This document shows, in pieces, positions 1-6,793 of a stretch of 52,798 nucleotides of DNA. Position numbers and translations under genes: made by a program. This DNA is from a virus: positions 1 through 52,798 of IMG/VR virus record IMGVR_UViG_3300009551_000020. One strand, given 5' to 3'. The notes beneath the pieces were generated by a model, which saw nothing but the letters and a program-made list of their open reading frames with translations, was not told where the DNA came from and ran no database searches. The stretch's first letter is position 1, and each line of letters starts with the position of its first letter.

Positions 1-123
1 ACGCGAAGGTTCCAAGGCACGGTTAGACCGCACACGTATGGATGATTGATTGGAACAATATGGTCAACGACGTGTTGTACGCCGGTCTCGGCCGTGAGGC
101 GCTTGGCTTCGGCGTGTATGGGG
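1..123. repeat. Terminal direct repeat, left copy
   Basis: The first 123 bases are identical to the last 123 bases (52676-52798). The repeat lies inside an HNH endonuclease gene that is complete only when the two ends are merged. I therefore read it as the overlap of a circular assembly or a circularly permuted genome, not as a long physical terminal repeat. The non-redundant unit is 52,675 bp. Confidence 0.95.
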
Positions 124-272
124 TCGAGATGTTCGTTGGAAACCCACGGGGGGCGCGAGAGTATGCGCCCGCGAACGTAGGTGCGGCGAGGGTGTCTTTT
201 GAGCCAATCGGGCTCAACCCCGCGAATCAGCCAAGGCCGAAGCGCGGGGGCGTAGAACTTTTGAAAGCTCAA
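1..272 (-). CDS. HNH endonuclease, N-terminal part (continues across the circular junction)
   Basis: This gene reads off the left end of the window and continues at 52675, ending at a TAG at 52606-52608, giving 113 residues in all. The chosen start is TTG at 272, which overlaps the TGA of the upstream gene as TTGA; an overlap of this kind suggests translational coupling. The visible N-terminal half carries a basic stretch (around residues 26-40) followed by a helix leading to the HNH core. Small phage HNH proteins of this type nick or cut DNA and in many tailed phages assist terminase in packaging. Here the gene lies at the end of the early minus-strand operon and not beside terL, so a packaging role is only an inference. 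A TTG start is a weak point of the call. Confidence 0.8.
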   Translation of the reverse strand, partial: MSFQKFYAPALRPWLIRGVEPDWLKRHPRRTYVRGRILSRPPWVSNEHLDPIHAEAKRLTAETGVQHVVDHIVPINHPYVCGLTVPWNLR

Positions 273-454
273 GGCTTCGAGCGTGCGTTCATCATATCGA
301 CGACGGCTTGCGCGTCGGCGTCAGTGTAGAACATTCGGTGTTGCTGATGGCTCGGTAACTCAACCCCGCCACCATACGCAAACACTTTCCCGTTGGTGTT
401 GTCCGTCATGTGTTTTACCCCGGCGAACTTCCCCAAGCTGTACCGTTTTCTCAT
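269..454 (-). CDS. Small hypothetical protein
   Basis: A 61-residue basic protein of unknown function. Its ATG overlaps the stop of the upstream gene (ATGA at 451-454) and its own TGA overlaps the TTG start of the HNH gene, so it is embedded in the early minus-strand operon. The C-terminal half (DADAQAVVDMM) looks helical. I recognise no domain. The tight overlaps on both sides are the main support. Confidence 0.65.
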   Translation of the reverse strand: MRKRYSLGKFAGVKHMTDNTNGKVFAYGGGVELPSHQQHRMFYTDADAQAVVDMMNARSKP

Positions 455-759
455 ACTGTAACCTCAATTGCCGCGATTGTTTCAACCCAAAATGCGGGGC
501 CGTCGGGCATTAACGGGCTTTCCCGATGACCCCGGCCAAATACGCCCCATAATGGACCCGTCGAGAGTGTGTTCCACTCTTTAGCCCGATACACGAGCTT
601 ATGCTCGGGCACGTAAATCAACCAACACGGCTTGCCCTCGGCACCCGCGTTACGGTCGATGAAAACATACTTCACCGTACCGGCGTCGATAAGGTAGCTC
701 GTACAACGACCGTCTATGACAGCCTCGGGAACCGGGAACGGTTTGTGTGGTTTGCTCAT
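451..759 (-). CDS. Hypothetical early protein
   Basis: A 102-residue protein starting at ATG 759, behind a purine-rich AGGGGAA stretch; an in-frame extension upstream exists but lacks a better ribosome site. The ATG overlaps the stop of the preceding gene (ATGA), and the stop overlaps the next gene in the same way. It has an N-terminal basic/proline segment (KPHKPFPVPE) and a beta-rich, tryptophan-containing body. No family recognised. Confidence 0.65.
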   Translation of the reverse strand: MSKPHKPFPVPEAVIDGRCTSYLIDAGTVKYVFIDRNAGAEGKPCWLIYVPEHKLVYRAKEWNTLSTGPLWGVFGRGHRESPLMPDGPAFWVETIAAIEVTV

Positions 760-962
760 TGCTTTTCCCCTAACATCGACACCGACCAGAAGAAATGCCA
801 ACCCGTCTCGACTATGCGAATTTGCACAATGTCGAGTTCGGCGGCTGCATCACGGCAACGGGGGTCGTCTATTTCCTCAATCGTAGCCAGCATACCGACC
901 GCGACAAGCCCCCGCGCTCTTTCCGGTACATCGGTAATCATTACGGTGTCGCCGGGCTTCAC
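756..962 (-). CDS. Hypothetical early protein, small beta-barrel-like
   Basis: A 68-residue protein with a GTG start at 962 that overlaps the stop of the upstream gene. It begins KPGDTVMITDVPERARGLVA, a pattern common in small SH3-like beta barrels (a turn binding or structural fold), followed by acidic residues and a C-terminal tryptophan/phenylalanine patch. The fold suggestion is inference from the pattern only. It is translationally coupled on both sides. Confidence 0.6.
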   Translation of the reverse strand: MKPGDTVMITDVPERARGLVAVGMLATIEEIDDPRCRDAAAELDIVQIRIVETGWHFFWSVSMLGEKQ

Positions 963-1510
963 AATGCGCAGCCTTGGTTATGGTTGTTGATGACCGAGTG
1001 CAGCGAGAACGCAATCGAGACAGTATGCCATGCAATCCGCCCAACGTACCACGGGCCGACCGAACCGTCGTTCGCTTGGTCATGCTTTGCGACCTCATCA
1101 TCGAGCCACGACGTAACCATGGTGTGAACCGTAGCAAGCGCGATGTTGGTTAGCAAGACGCGCGACGGGCTCGGATACTGCGACCCGTAGACTTTTACGG
1201 CGAGCGGGTCGGCCTCACGGTTGCAGCGTACAACCGTCGTGGGGTTACGGTCGCGCTTAAGGTGCATCGTTTGCGCCGTGTCTATTCCATCGAGCACAAG
1301 CCAAGCGCCCTCGGCCATGTTCGAGTTATATTGCTCGTTCTTCGGCTGCAAGGGTATAGGTAGCATTGCGCAACCCTGAAGCGATACGAGCACGAGTGCC
1401 AACGTCAGAATGACGGCGATACGAAACGGCCAACGTGCGAGGCGTACGAACTGCCACACGGTAGCGGCACCAACGAGACCCAAGAATATTGCAATGATAT
1501 GCACCAACAC
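959..1510 (-). CDS. Predicted membrane protein with lipobox-like motif
   Basis: A 183-residue protein with a GTG start at 1510, preceded by a strong GGAGGG site seven bases upstream. Two hydrophobic segments are visible: residues about 4-26 (IIAIFLGLVGAATVW) and about 30-47 (VILTLALVLVSLQGC). The second ends in LQGC, which resembles a lipoprotein cleavage site but is internal, so processing is uncertain. The remaining 135 residues are soluble and probably periplasmic or cytoplasmic. It is an early gene, so a host-takeover or superinfection-exclusion role is conceivable but unsupported. Confidence 0.65.
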   Translation of the reverse strand: MLVHIIAIFLGLVGAATVWQFVRLARWPFRIAVILTLALVLVSLQGCAMLPIPLQPKNEQYNSNMAEGAWLVLDGIDTAQTMHLKRDRNPTTVVRCNREADPLAVKVYGSQYPSPSRVLLTNIALATVHTMVTSWLDDEVAKHDQANDGSVGPWYVGRIAWHTVSIAFSLHSVINNHNQGCAL

Positions 1511-1513
1511 GGC

Positions 1514-1726
1514 TCAACCCTCCGAAGGCACGGCGGCCTTTTCCATGGCAACGACGAACAAGGCGACATTGCCTCGGCGCATTTCGTTGCACGTTTGCGC
1601 GGTCCAAAATCCTGAAGCCTCGCCCACGGTTACGGCAGTCATCGAGGTTACGAACTCGATAATTGCCTTCAACGTCGGGTCGTTGTTACCGCGTATGTTG
1701 GCGGCGTCGATTTCCTCGGGGCTCAT
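1514..1726 (-). CDS. Small hypothetical protein
   Basis: A 70-residue protein, start ATG 1726, overlapping the upstream stop as ATGA. The N-terminal half is acidic and helical (SPEEIDAANIRGNNDPTLKA), and the rest is mildly hydrophobic. No family recognised. The overlap structure and codon use match its neighbours. Confidence 0.6.
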   Translation of the reverse strand: MSPEEIDAANIRGNNDPTLKAIIEFVTSMTAVTVGEASGFWTAQTCNEMRRGNVALFVVAMEKAAVPSEG

Positions 1727-2070
1727 GGGTATTCAACTCCCAACGAGAGCCACTGCGCCGGGGTTACGGTCAACACCTTCTCCTTGTGGCGGCCCCATAG
1801 CGCCGGCTGCGCTTTCTCGCCATGCTTCGGGCAACGATGGTCGAGAATGATGTTCGCGCGAGTCTTCTCGAACGGCTCAAACCAACGTTCCTCGCAAGTC
1901 TTGCGCAACGTCTCGGGCGACTGGTCGCAGATACACGCACCCGAGCCCGGTTTGCCGCCGAAATGCTGTTTCAACTCGTCGATGAGCATTTCGTACGTCT
2001 TGCCCGTCTCGTTCACGCGTATCATATCGGCTACGAACCGGCCAATCGTCTCGGCGTCTTCGGGTTTCAT
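1723..2070 (-). CDS. Hypothetical protein with Cys/His residues
   Basis: A 115-residue protein, start ATG 2070, overlapping the upstream stop (ATGA). It has an N-terminal helical region (PEDAETIGRFVADMIRV), then CICD at about residues 46-49 and HRCPKHGEK near residues 77-85, a Cys/His arrangement that could bind a metal. Function unknown. Confidence 0.6.
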   Translation of the reverse strand: MKPEDAETIGRFVADMIRVNETGKTYEMLIDELKQHFGGKPGSGACICDQSPETLRKTCEERWFEPFEKTRANIILDHRCPKHGEKAQPALWGRHKEKVLTVTPAQWLSLGVEYP

Positions 2071-2213
2071 GACGTGTAATACTCCCGCATGACGGCTTGT
2101 TGAAAATCGCTCAACAGTGTGTTGAGTTCGGCAACGCTGTAGGTCTTGGTGCCGGCTTCAAGATGCCGCTTGAACATCTCGTGAATCTTGCGGCGCACCT
2201 CGTCGGGGCTCAT
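2067..2213 (-). CDS. Very small helical protein
   Basis: A 48-residue protein. The start is ATG 2213, which overlaps the TGA of the small gene at 2210-2386, rather than a longer non-ATG extension. A GGGGTG stretch lies upstream. The sequence is charged and helical (SPDEVRRKIHEMFKRHLEAG). Function unknown; supported by coupling on both sides. Confidence 0.55.
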   Translation of the reverse strand: MSPDEVRRKIHEMFKRHLEAGTKTYSVAELNTLLSDFQQAVMREYYTS

Positions 2214-2386
2214 TTCAACACCCCCGCTTGACGGGCCGCGCCGTAGGCTTCGGCGTAGCGCTTGAAGTCGCGCTCGTGGGCGGCCTTGGCTTGCATGAGG
2301 TCGTGCGTTGACTTCGACAGCGCAATACAAGCCGAGACGTATTCCTCGCGAGCCTTGGCTTGTGCCGGTGTGTCTGGTGTGTCCAT
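2210..2386 (-). CDS. Small coiled-coil-like protein
   Basis: A 58-residue protein. The start is ATG 2386 with a strong GAGGG site four bases upstream, and the stop overlaps the next start as ATGA. The sequence is Ala/Lys/Glu-rich and helical throughout (AQAKAREEYVSACIALSKS), suggesting a short coiled coil. The ribosome site and the coupled overlap make this one of the better supported small genes here. Confidence 0.65.
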   Translation of the reverse strand: MDTPDTPAQAKAREEYVSACIALSKSTHDLMQAKAAHERDFKRYAEAYGAARQAGVLK

Positions 2387-2444
2387 GATTCCCTCGTGTT
2401 AGCGTTCAAGGGTGCGGCAGTCGGCGACCCCGCACCATTCAACA

Positions 2445-2627
2445 CTAGCCCCCGGTGCGCGGTTCCTGTACTTCGATACGGTCGCCAACCGACAGTACCC
2501 AACGTTGGCGAGACAGCGCGGCCATAACCTCGCGCTCGCATGACTCGGGGTCGTTGACGGTCAACTCGACCCTATCAAGCTCGCCGCTTGTCGCGTTGGC
2601 GAGAACTAAATCGACTTTCGTAGCCAC
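2445..2627 (-). CDS. Small hypothetical protein
   Basis: A 60-residue protein with a GTG start at 2627 and a textbook GGAGG site seven bases upstream, which overlaps the stop codon of the gene before it. It alternates short beta strands with charged turns (ELDRVELTVNDPESCEREVM). Function unknown. Confidence 0.65.
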   Translation of the reverse strand: MATKVDLVLANATSGELDRVELTVNDPESCEREVMAALSRQRWVLSVGDRIEVQEPRTGG

Positions 2628-2630
2628 GGT

Positions 2631-2981
2631 CTAACCTCCAATGAAAAAGCAACGGTCGGAAAACACAACTTGAGCCATCACACGGTCACGATGGAACTCG
2701 TAAGCGCTGTTGATGAACTTCAGCGCAACTCGCTTGGGAACCTCGACGTTGCCGCTAATGTACGCAACGCGATGTTTGCCGGGGTCAACCCCGTTTTGGT
2801 CGAGGGTTGGGGTATCCCATGAGGCGCGCACGAAGAACGTACGGCCGGTCGAACGCTTCACTAGCCGCATAAGCTCGGGCACTGTGACCTCGAACTTACG
2901 CAACGGGTCGGTGTCATCAGACCGCACGAGTACAGACTCACGAGGCAACTCGCGGCCCTTCGGTGTAAGTTTGTTACCCAT
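2631..2981 (-). CDS. Hypothetical early protein
   Basis: A 116-residue protein, start ATG 2981, with GGAG nine bases upstream. The N-terminus is basic, a central segment (FEVTVPELMRLVKRSTGR) looks like strand-helix, and the C-terminus is beta-rich. Four bases separate it from the upstream gene, and its stop lies within the ribosome site of the next. No family recognised. Confidence 0.65.
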   Translation of the reverse strand: MGNKLTPKGRELPRESVLVRSDDTDPLRKFEVTVPELMRLVKRSTGRTFFVRASWDTPTLDQNGVDPGKHRVAYISGNVEVPKRVALKFINSAYEFHRDRVMAQVVFSDRCFFIGG

Positions 2982-2984
2982 GGC

Positions 2985-3224
2985 TCAAAACTCCAGTTCG
3001 AGCGGCGCGAGGCGCACGGGGTCCGAGTAGCCCATGAGGTCGAAAAACTCAATCTCGTAGGCGTTGGCGTCGGTCGGGCGCGGCGTGTTGTGCATCGCAA
3101 GCGCATCGACAACCGCGTCGCGTACATCGTCGCGGATGAACTCGCGCTCGGCCTCGGTGAAAATCGGTGTCATGAGCGCTTCTTCGTAGGCTTGCGCGAT
3201 GACGTGGGTGGGATAGGCAAACAT
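2985..3224 (-). CDS. Hypothetical early protein, first gene after promoter P1
   Basis: A 79-residue acidic protein. I choose ATG 3224 because an AGGAG site lies nine bases upstream; an in-frame TTG at 3266 would extend it but has no comparable site. The sequence is helical (TEAEREFIRDDVRDAVVDAL) with an aromatic, acidic C-terminus. It lies about 110 bases downstream of promoter P1 and overlaps a candidate 51-residue ORF in another frame. Function unknown. Confidence 0.65.
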   Translation of the reverse strand: MFAYPTHVIAQAYEEALMTPIFTEAEREFIRDDVRDAVVDALAMHNTPRPTDANAYEIEFFDLMGYSDPVRLAPLELEF

Positions 3225-3325
3225 TGCTTGGTACTCCTGTCTTGCTTCACGCGCTCGACCGACCAAGGGCAGTCGATGAGGTCGGCCGAGCGCTTCTTGC
3301 TGTCTAGTGTGTTGTATGGGTCCAT
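3170..3325 (-). CDS. Candidate 51-residue leader ORF, possibly leaderless
   Basis: This ORF begins at ATG 3325, only seven bases after the TATAAT box of promoter P1, so the transcript would start at or almost at the ATG. The N-terminal half reads as plausible protein (MDPYNTLDSKKRSADLIDCP). The C-terminal half is basic, proline/serine-rich and overlaps the next gene in another frame. No ribosome site is possible in such a short leader. It may be a real leaderless peptide, a leader ORF affecting the next gene, or chance. Confidence 0.35.
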   Translation of the reverse strand: MDPYNTLDSKKRSADLIDCPWSVERVKQDRSTKQCLPIPPTSSRKPTKKRS

Positions 3326-3332
3326 GTGGCGC

Positions 3333-3379
3333 ATTATACTGACGGCTCGGTCAGTTTCCTAGATGCGCGTCACACTTTC
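3333..3379 (-). promoter_or_regulatory. Promoter P1 with operator (conserved cassette)
   Basis: Read on the minus strand, the order is GAAAGTGTGACG (3368-3379), a 12-base spacer, the palindrome ACTGAC-N6-GTCAGT (3338-3355), then a perfect TATAAT (3333-3338) that shares one base with the operator. The same arrangement with identical spacing occurs at 4414-4460 and 38331-38376. No good TTGACA lies 17 bases upstream of the -10 box, so the GTGTGACG block may be an activator site. A protein bound to the palindrome would block polymerase. Confidence 0.75.
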
Positions 3380-4379
3380 ACACGCCGGGGGCCGCTTTGA
3401 TGCGAAGCCGCTCGGCTACCAACGTTTCGATATCCTGCACCAAGGGCGCGGCGGCCGGGAACACCTTCACCACCAACGCGCCATGCTTCGGCCGCCAGTG
3501 CGAAAGCTGCATCGGACCCCAATAGATGTTGTTCTGTTCCTCGGTCATGTTGCCGCCGACTCGGGCGTCAAGGCACAGTTTCTGTATCGCGTCGCGCTTC
3601 TTGTCGAACACCCGGTTTAACTTATCGAGGTCGTCTTTCCGTGCCTTCTTCGTGGTATAGCCGCCCTCGGCAATGACCGGCTTCGGGTTCATCGCGTTGC
3701 GAATTTCCTTCGAGGTCCAACGCAACTCGCGGTGAGCTTCCGCGCCCACGCGCTTGACGTACCAACCGATGAGACGGTCGCTACCCCATTGCGAGAACGC
3801 CGGGCGCATCAACTCGTACTCGTGCCCCTCGTGGGAGAACTTGAGACCTTGCGTAAGCGCGGTCTTAGTGAGTTCTTCGTTCGGGTACAGCGGTTGACCA
3901 AGGCGCGGGATAACATCGCGGTTCAAGAACTGTGCGTGACCTCGGAACCCGGCGGCGTTCATCTCAGCGTCGGCAATGGCCTCGTCGATACGCGCCTTAC
4001 GCTCGTCGGGGGTCGCCTGAGCAATGGGCAACGCGTCATAGTCGCCCATGGTCTTGCGCTCGCCGCCGCCCCGTGTGCGTTCGACCTTCTCTTTCTTCGG
4101 ATTCCAACGTTTGAACATCGACGGCACAAGCTCGCCGCTCTTGAGCTTACGGGCGTCTTCTTCGTGGCCCTCGGCGGCGCGTATGCAATTCGCGATGGTT
4201 TGACGGGTGTACGATACATCGTGCTCGGCGGGCGAGATACCGGCCGCGTTGCAGACGTACTGAAAAGCCCCGTATATGACCTTGTAGCCGTGTTTGGCTA
4301 ACAGCTTCGTGTTGTTGTCAACAGCCTGGATAGAGCCGCAAGCTTGGCACGTGCCTCGGTGCGTGTGTGTCGTCTTCAT
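3378..4379 (-). CDS. Hypothetical protein with N-terminal CxxC, first gene after promoter P2
   Basis: A 333-residue protein starting at ATG 4379, six bases after AAGGGG. The N-terminus carries TCQACG around residues 10-15 followed by LLAKHGYKV and a further Cys. This arrangement recurs in uncharacterised bacterial and phage proteins and may bind zinc. The middle is highly charged (KKEKVERTRGGGERKTM) and helical, and the C-terminal third is mixed alpha/beta. It sits 35 bases downstream of the P2 -10 box and is flanked by P1 on the other side, so it is a one-gene transcription unit or the end of one. Function unknown. Confidence 0.75.
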   Translation of the reverse strand: MKTTHTHRGTCQACGSIQAVDNNTKLLAKHGYKVIYGAFQYVCNAAGISPAEHDVSYTRQTIANCIRAAEGHEEDARKLKSGELVPSMFKRWNPKKEKVERTRGGGERKTMGDYDALPIAQATPDERKARIDEAIADAEMNAAGFRGHAQFLNRDVIPRLGQPLYPNEELTKTALTQGLKFSHEGHEYELMRPAFSQWGSDRLIGWYVKRVGAEAHRELRWTSKEIRNAMNPKPVIAEGGYTTKKARKDDLDKLNRVFDKKRDAIQKLCLDARVGGNMTEEQNNIYWGPMQLSHWRPKHGALVVKVFPAAAPLVQDIETLVAERLRIKAAPGV

Positions 4380-4413
4380 GTTCAACCCCTTACCGTGTGT
4401 AGCGAATGAGGCC

Positions 4414-4460
4414 AGTATACTGACGCCTCGGTCAGTTTGCTAGACCTACGTCACACTTTC
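4414..4460 (-). promoter_or_regulatory. Promoter P2 with operator (conserved cassette)
   Basis: Minus-strand cassette: GAAAGTGTGACG at 4449-4460, a 12-base spacer, ACTGAC-N6-GTCAGT at 4419-4436 and TATACT at 4414-4419. Position and spacing match P1 and P3. The cassette begins immediately after the stop codon of the preceding gene (4461), leading to the 333-residue gene at 4379. Confidence 0.75.
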
Positions 4461-4904
4461 TCAGGGTGCCTCGATATGTGAAATGGGGAACAGCCGCACA
4501 GTGTCGGGGCTCGCGTATGGTTTCAAGGCCGTAGCGATACGTATAGCCGCGTTGAAACATGCCCGGCTTTGAATCGAGAACGTGCCCGAAGCGACGGCGT
4601 AATAGGCGTCTTCGGCCTCGGCGTAGGTGTAGACCACGAGCCGCCCCGTGTAGCGTTGGGCGACCTTATGAACGTGCGAGCGTGGGTCGCGTACGCTACG
4701 GCCGCCTAGCGAGTCTTCGTACGCGCCTTCCTCGGCCCCTACAAGTTGACTCAACACCTCTTTGCGTGCGTTGATAGTGATAGCCGAGGGCAACATACCA
4801 TCGTAGTGAGCCCCGCGTATGTCGATTGCGACCGGCTTCCACTCAACCGTGCGCCAATGAGGCTCGAACTGAGCCCGCCGCATAATGGTGTAGTCGTTGC
4901 TCAT
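4461..4904 (-). CDS. Hypothetical early protein
   Basis: A 147-residue protein, start ATG 4904, overlapping the upstream stop by four bases (ATGA). The centre reads DPRSHVHKVAQRYTGRLVVY and then a Tyr/Ala-rich stretch, and the C-terminus is helical. It is followed directly by promoter P2. No family recognised. Confidence 0.65.
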   Translation of the reverse strand: MSNDYTIMRRAQFEPHWRTVEWKPVAIDIRGAHYDGMLPSAITINARKEVLSQLVGAEEGAYEDSLGGRSVRDPRSHVHKVAQRYTGRLVVYTYAEAEDAYYAVASGTFSIQSRACFNAAIRIATALKPYASPDTVRLFPISHIEAP

Positions 4905-5128
4905 GCTTCACCGTACAACAGTTCCGAGAAAGTGCCGCCGCAACGCATATCGTCGGCTTCCATTTCGAGGCGCGACTCGTCGTCAGTCTCGAAGGCGGCC
5001 GACCATGCGCCCGAGCGTTCGGGGTCGTGGCTCCAATCGGCGGCGTCTTGGTCGTCGCGGTTGGCCTCGCCCACGTCTTCGGCTTGATAGAGCGAGAGCA
5101 TGGCAACGTATTCAAGGTATTCGTTCAT
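4901..5128 (-). CDS. Small acidic protein
   Basis: A 75-residue, strongly acidic protein (AEDVGEANRDDQDAADW and later ETDDESRLEMEADD). I choose ATG 5128, which has AAGGG seven bases upstream. Strongly acidic small early proteins can be DNA mimics or host-protein inhibitors, but nothing here shows that specifically. It is coupled to the next gene by an ATGA overlap. Confidence 0.65.
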   Translation of the reverse strand: MNEYLEYVAMLSLYQAEDVGEANRDDQDAADWSHDPERSGAWSAAFETDDESRLEMEADDMRCGGTFSELLYGEA

Positions 5129-5200
5129 CGTCTTACCCTTCGACCGTAGAAACTGAGGGCAGCTTACGCCTTGCAAGCTGCAATGTGTGTGAATGGCGTC

Positions 5201-5620
5201 TCAATCTTGGTTACGAGGGTCGCCCAAGGCGTACTTGCCCCGTTCTTCTATCTCAGTCATTGCGGCTTCAAGCTCGGACATATATTGCAAGCCACGGTCG
5301 GCGCGGTTCTTGCGTAGAAACTCGAAGATGCAATGTTGCAAGTAGACTCTAAGCGTTACCCGTTCGTCGCGGGTAAGGTCGGCCCCCGTCCAAAGCTTCG
5401 ACGTTGCAAGAGGCGTAAGCTTGGTTGTCCATGGGTTCATCTTGGCGCGAAACTTGGTGAGGCATCCAAGACACCCGGCGTTGCTGACGTAGCGCAAGGC
5501 TAGGTGTCCGTGTTTGCACGCCTTACCCGTATAGAAGTAAGAGCGGCCGGCGTTGGCTGCATCTTGCCTTGAGATTATGGCGTAGCTGCCGTCGCTGTTC
5601 GTGAGTGGACCCAAGAGCAT
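5201..5620 (-). CDS. Zinc-motif protein, possible nuclease fragment
   Basis: A 139-residue protein with a strong AGGAGGG site before ATG 5620; it is the first gene of the early minus-strand operon at this end. Residues about 27-53 read YFYTGKACKHGHLALRYVSN followed by CLGC, giving C-x2-H-x-H plus C-x2-C. The same motif precedes HNH or endonuclease-VII-like nuclease domains in other phages. The rest is helical with no obvious HNH core, so this may be a stand-alone zinc domain used in DNA or protein binding. Confidence 0.7.
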   Translation of the reverse strand: MLLGPLTNSDGSYAIISRQDAANAGRSYFYTGKACKHGHLALRYVSNAGCLGCLTKFRAKMNPWTTKLTPLATSKLWTGADLTRDERVTLRVYLQHCIFEFLRKNRADRGLQYMSELEAAMTEIEERGKYALGDPRNQD

Positions 5621-5881
5621 TTGACCCTCCTACCCTCTTTTCTACCAATGGTTTAGATATTTAGTGTAATCACCTTAACCCCTCTTGTCTATCTAAATAT
5701 CTAAAACATTGGTATATGGAAAGATACGCGCGTGAAGGATTACTCAATGCAGCTTGCAAGCTCGTCTTGCGTAGTGGGTTACATTGGCACCTAAAACAAT
5801 TTACAATACAAGTCGTTGACGGAGTTCACAAAATCACGCTAGGCTTGCAAATAGAACCTATACACCTTGCGAGCCTTGGAC
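5621..5881. promoter_or_regulatory. Divergent intergenic control region between early and late modules
   Basis: About 260 bases without a confident gene, clearly more AT-rich than the rest. They separate the minus-strand early operon from the plus-strand terminase operon. It holds a 22-bp inverted repeat (5643-5664 and 5693-5714) and a 12-bp palindrome AGCTTGCAAGCT (5751-5762). A TACAAT box follows at about 5796-5801 and a TTGACG at 5817-5822, pointing to terS, but neither has a good partner at the right distance. A plus-strand ORF from 5716 runs into terS in another frame and I do not accept it as a gene. Early and late promoters most likely lie here. Confidence 0.55.
5643..5714. repeat. 22-bp inverted repeat with 28-bp centre
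   Basis: Left arm 5643-5664 and right arm 5693-5714 are reverse complements with a single mismatch in 22 positions. The centre is 28 bases. Both arms contain TTTAGATATTTAG, an AT-rich core unusual for this genome. The position, between divergent transcription units, suits an operator or an origin-like element. Confidence 0.85.
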
Positions 5882-6793
5882 ATGCCCCGACCACGGAAAG
5901 ACCGGCCCCCGATCCCCCAAGCGGGCGATACTCCGCTAGTTCCCGTGGGAACAACCGCGACCGTCTCGCAACCCCCGACGTTGCAAGAGCTAGCGATTGC
6001 ATTGACGCCGGCCGAGGAAGCGTTCGCACGTCTGTTCGTGTTGTATAACAACGCTACGCGCGCATACATCGAAGCGTATCAGTACGAGGGCAAGCGCCAC
6101 GTTGCGCGGCAATACGCGTGGGAAACATCTAACAAGCCGCACGTTCGAGCACGCGTTCGCGAGTATGAGTCTGCGGCGGCTGCTGCTACGGTCATCGACT
6201 ACGCGGCCATACTCGAACACGACCGCGCTATCGTCGAGGGGTTTAAACACGCGGACCAAGTAACGCAATACGTGCATGAGTGTTGCCGTTACTGCCACGG
6301 CACCGAGCACAAGTACCAATGGGTTGACTTCGAGGAATACTTGCACGCTCTAACAACCGTTGACGATGAGAACGCTAAGCGTCGGGAGTTAGGCAAGCGC
6401 GAGTTGCAACAGCCGAGCGACGACGGCGGCTACGGCTACGACCCACAAGCTGAGCCTAATTTGTTCTGCCCTCGATGCGAAGGGCGAGGCGTGCCACGTG
6501 CGGTTATTGCCGACACGACCAAGTTGCAAGGGCCGGCCCGCGTTATCGTGAAGGGTATAAAGGTTACGAGCACGGGAACCGAGGTGTTGTTTCACGATGT
6601 TGACAAAGCGAAAGAACGCCTCTTGCGTGCGGGCGGCATTCTGAAAGACGACGCGGCCTCGGTCGCCAAGGGTGCGGCGGCCGGCGCGGCTGCGGGCGCG
6701 GCTGCGGGCGCGGCTGCGGCTATCGCGGCGGCCGAGCGGGCGAAGGAAATGACCCTCGAAGAAGCTCAACGGATGTATTTGGAACTAGGCTAG
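5882..6793 (+). CDS. terS: Terminase small subunit
   Basis: A 303-residue protein recognising the packaging site on phage DNA and recruiting the large subunit. I choose ATG 5882 over an in-frame TTG 15 bases upstream; neither has a strong ribosome site. Residues about 40-100 contain the helical DNA-binding region typical of Terminase_2-type small subunits (LTPAEEAFARLFV, then a Tyr-rich helix pair). Two Cys clusters, CCRYC (134-138) and CPRC (196-199), probably form a zinc site, as in many relatives. The C-terminus has an alanine-rich tandem repeat (about 264-284) encoded by GGCGCGGCTGCG units. It is the first gene of the late operon. Confidence 0.85.
   Translation: MPRPRKDRPPIPQAGDTPLVPVGTTATVSQPPTLQELAIALTPAEEAFARLFVLYNNATRAYIEAYQYEGKRHVARQYAWETSNKPHVRARVREYESAAAAATVIDYAAILEHDRAIVEGFKHADQVTQYVHECCRYCHGTEHKYQWVDFEEYLHALTTVDDENAKRRELGKRELQQPSDDGGYGYDPQAEPNLFCPRCEGRGVPRAVIADTTKLQGPARVIVKGIKVTSTGTEVLFHDVDKAKERLLRAGGILKDDAASVAKGAAAGAAAGAAAGAAAAIAAAERAKEMTLEEAQRMYLELG

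Noticed and set aside
5716-6048. A 110-residue plus-strand ORF before terS
   Set aside because: Half of it overlaps terS in another frame, there is no ribosome site, and the part outside terS lies in the AT-rich control region. Kept only as a remark in the intergenic entry.
6664-6722. Alanine-codon tandem repeat in terS as a possible mobile or regulatory repeat
   Set aside because: Three GGCGCGGCTGCG-type units in frame simply encode an Ala/Gly-rich helix or linker; it is best explained by repeat slippage in coding sequence.
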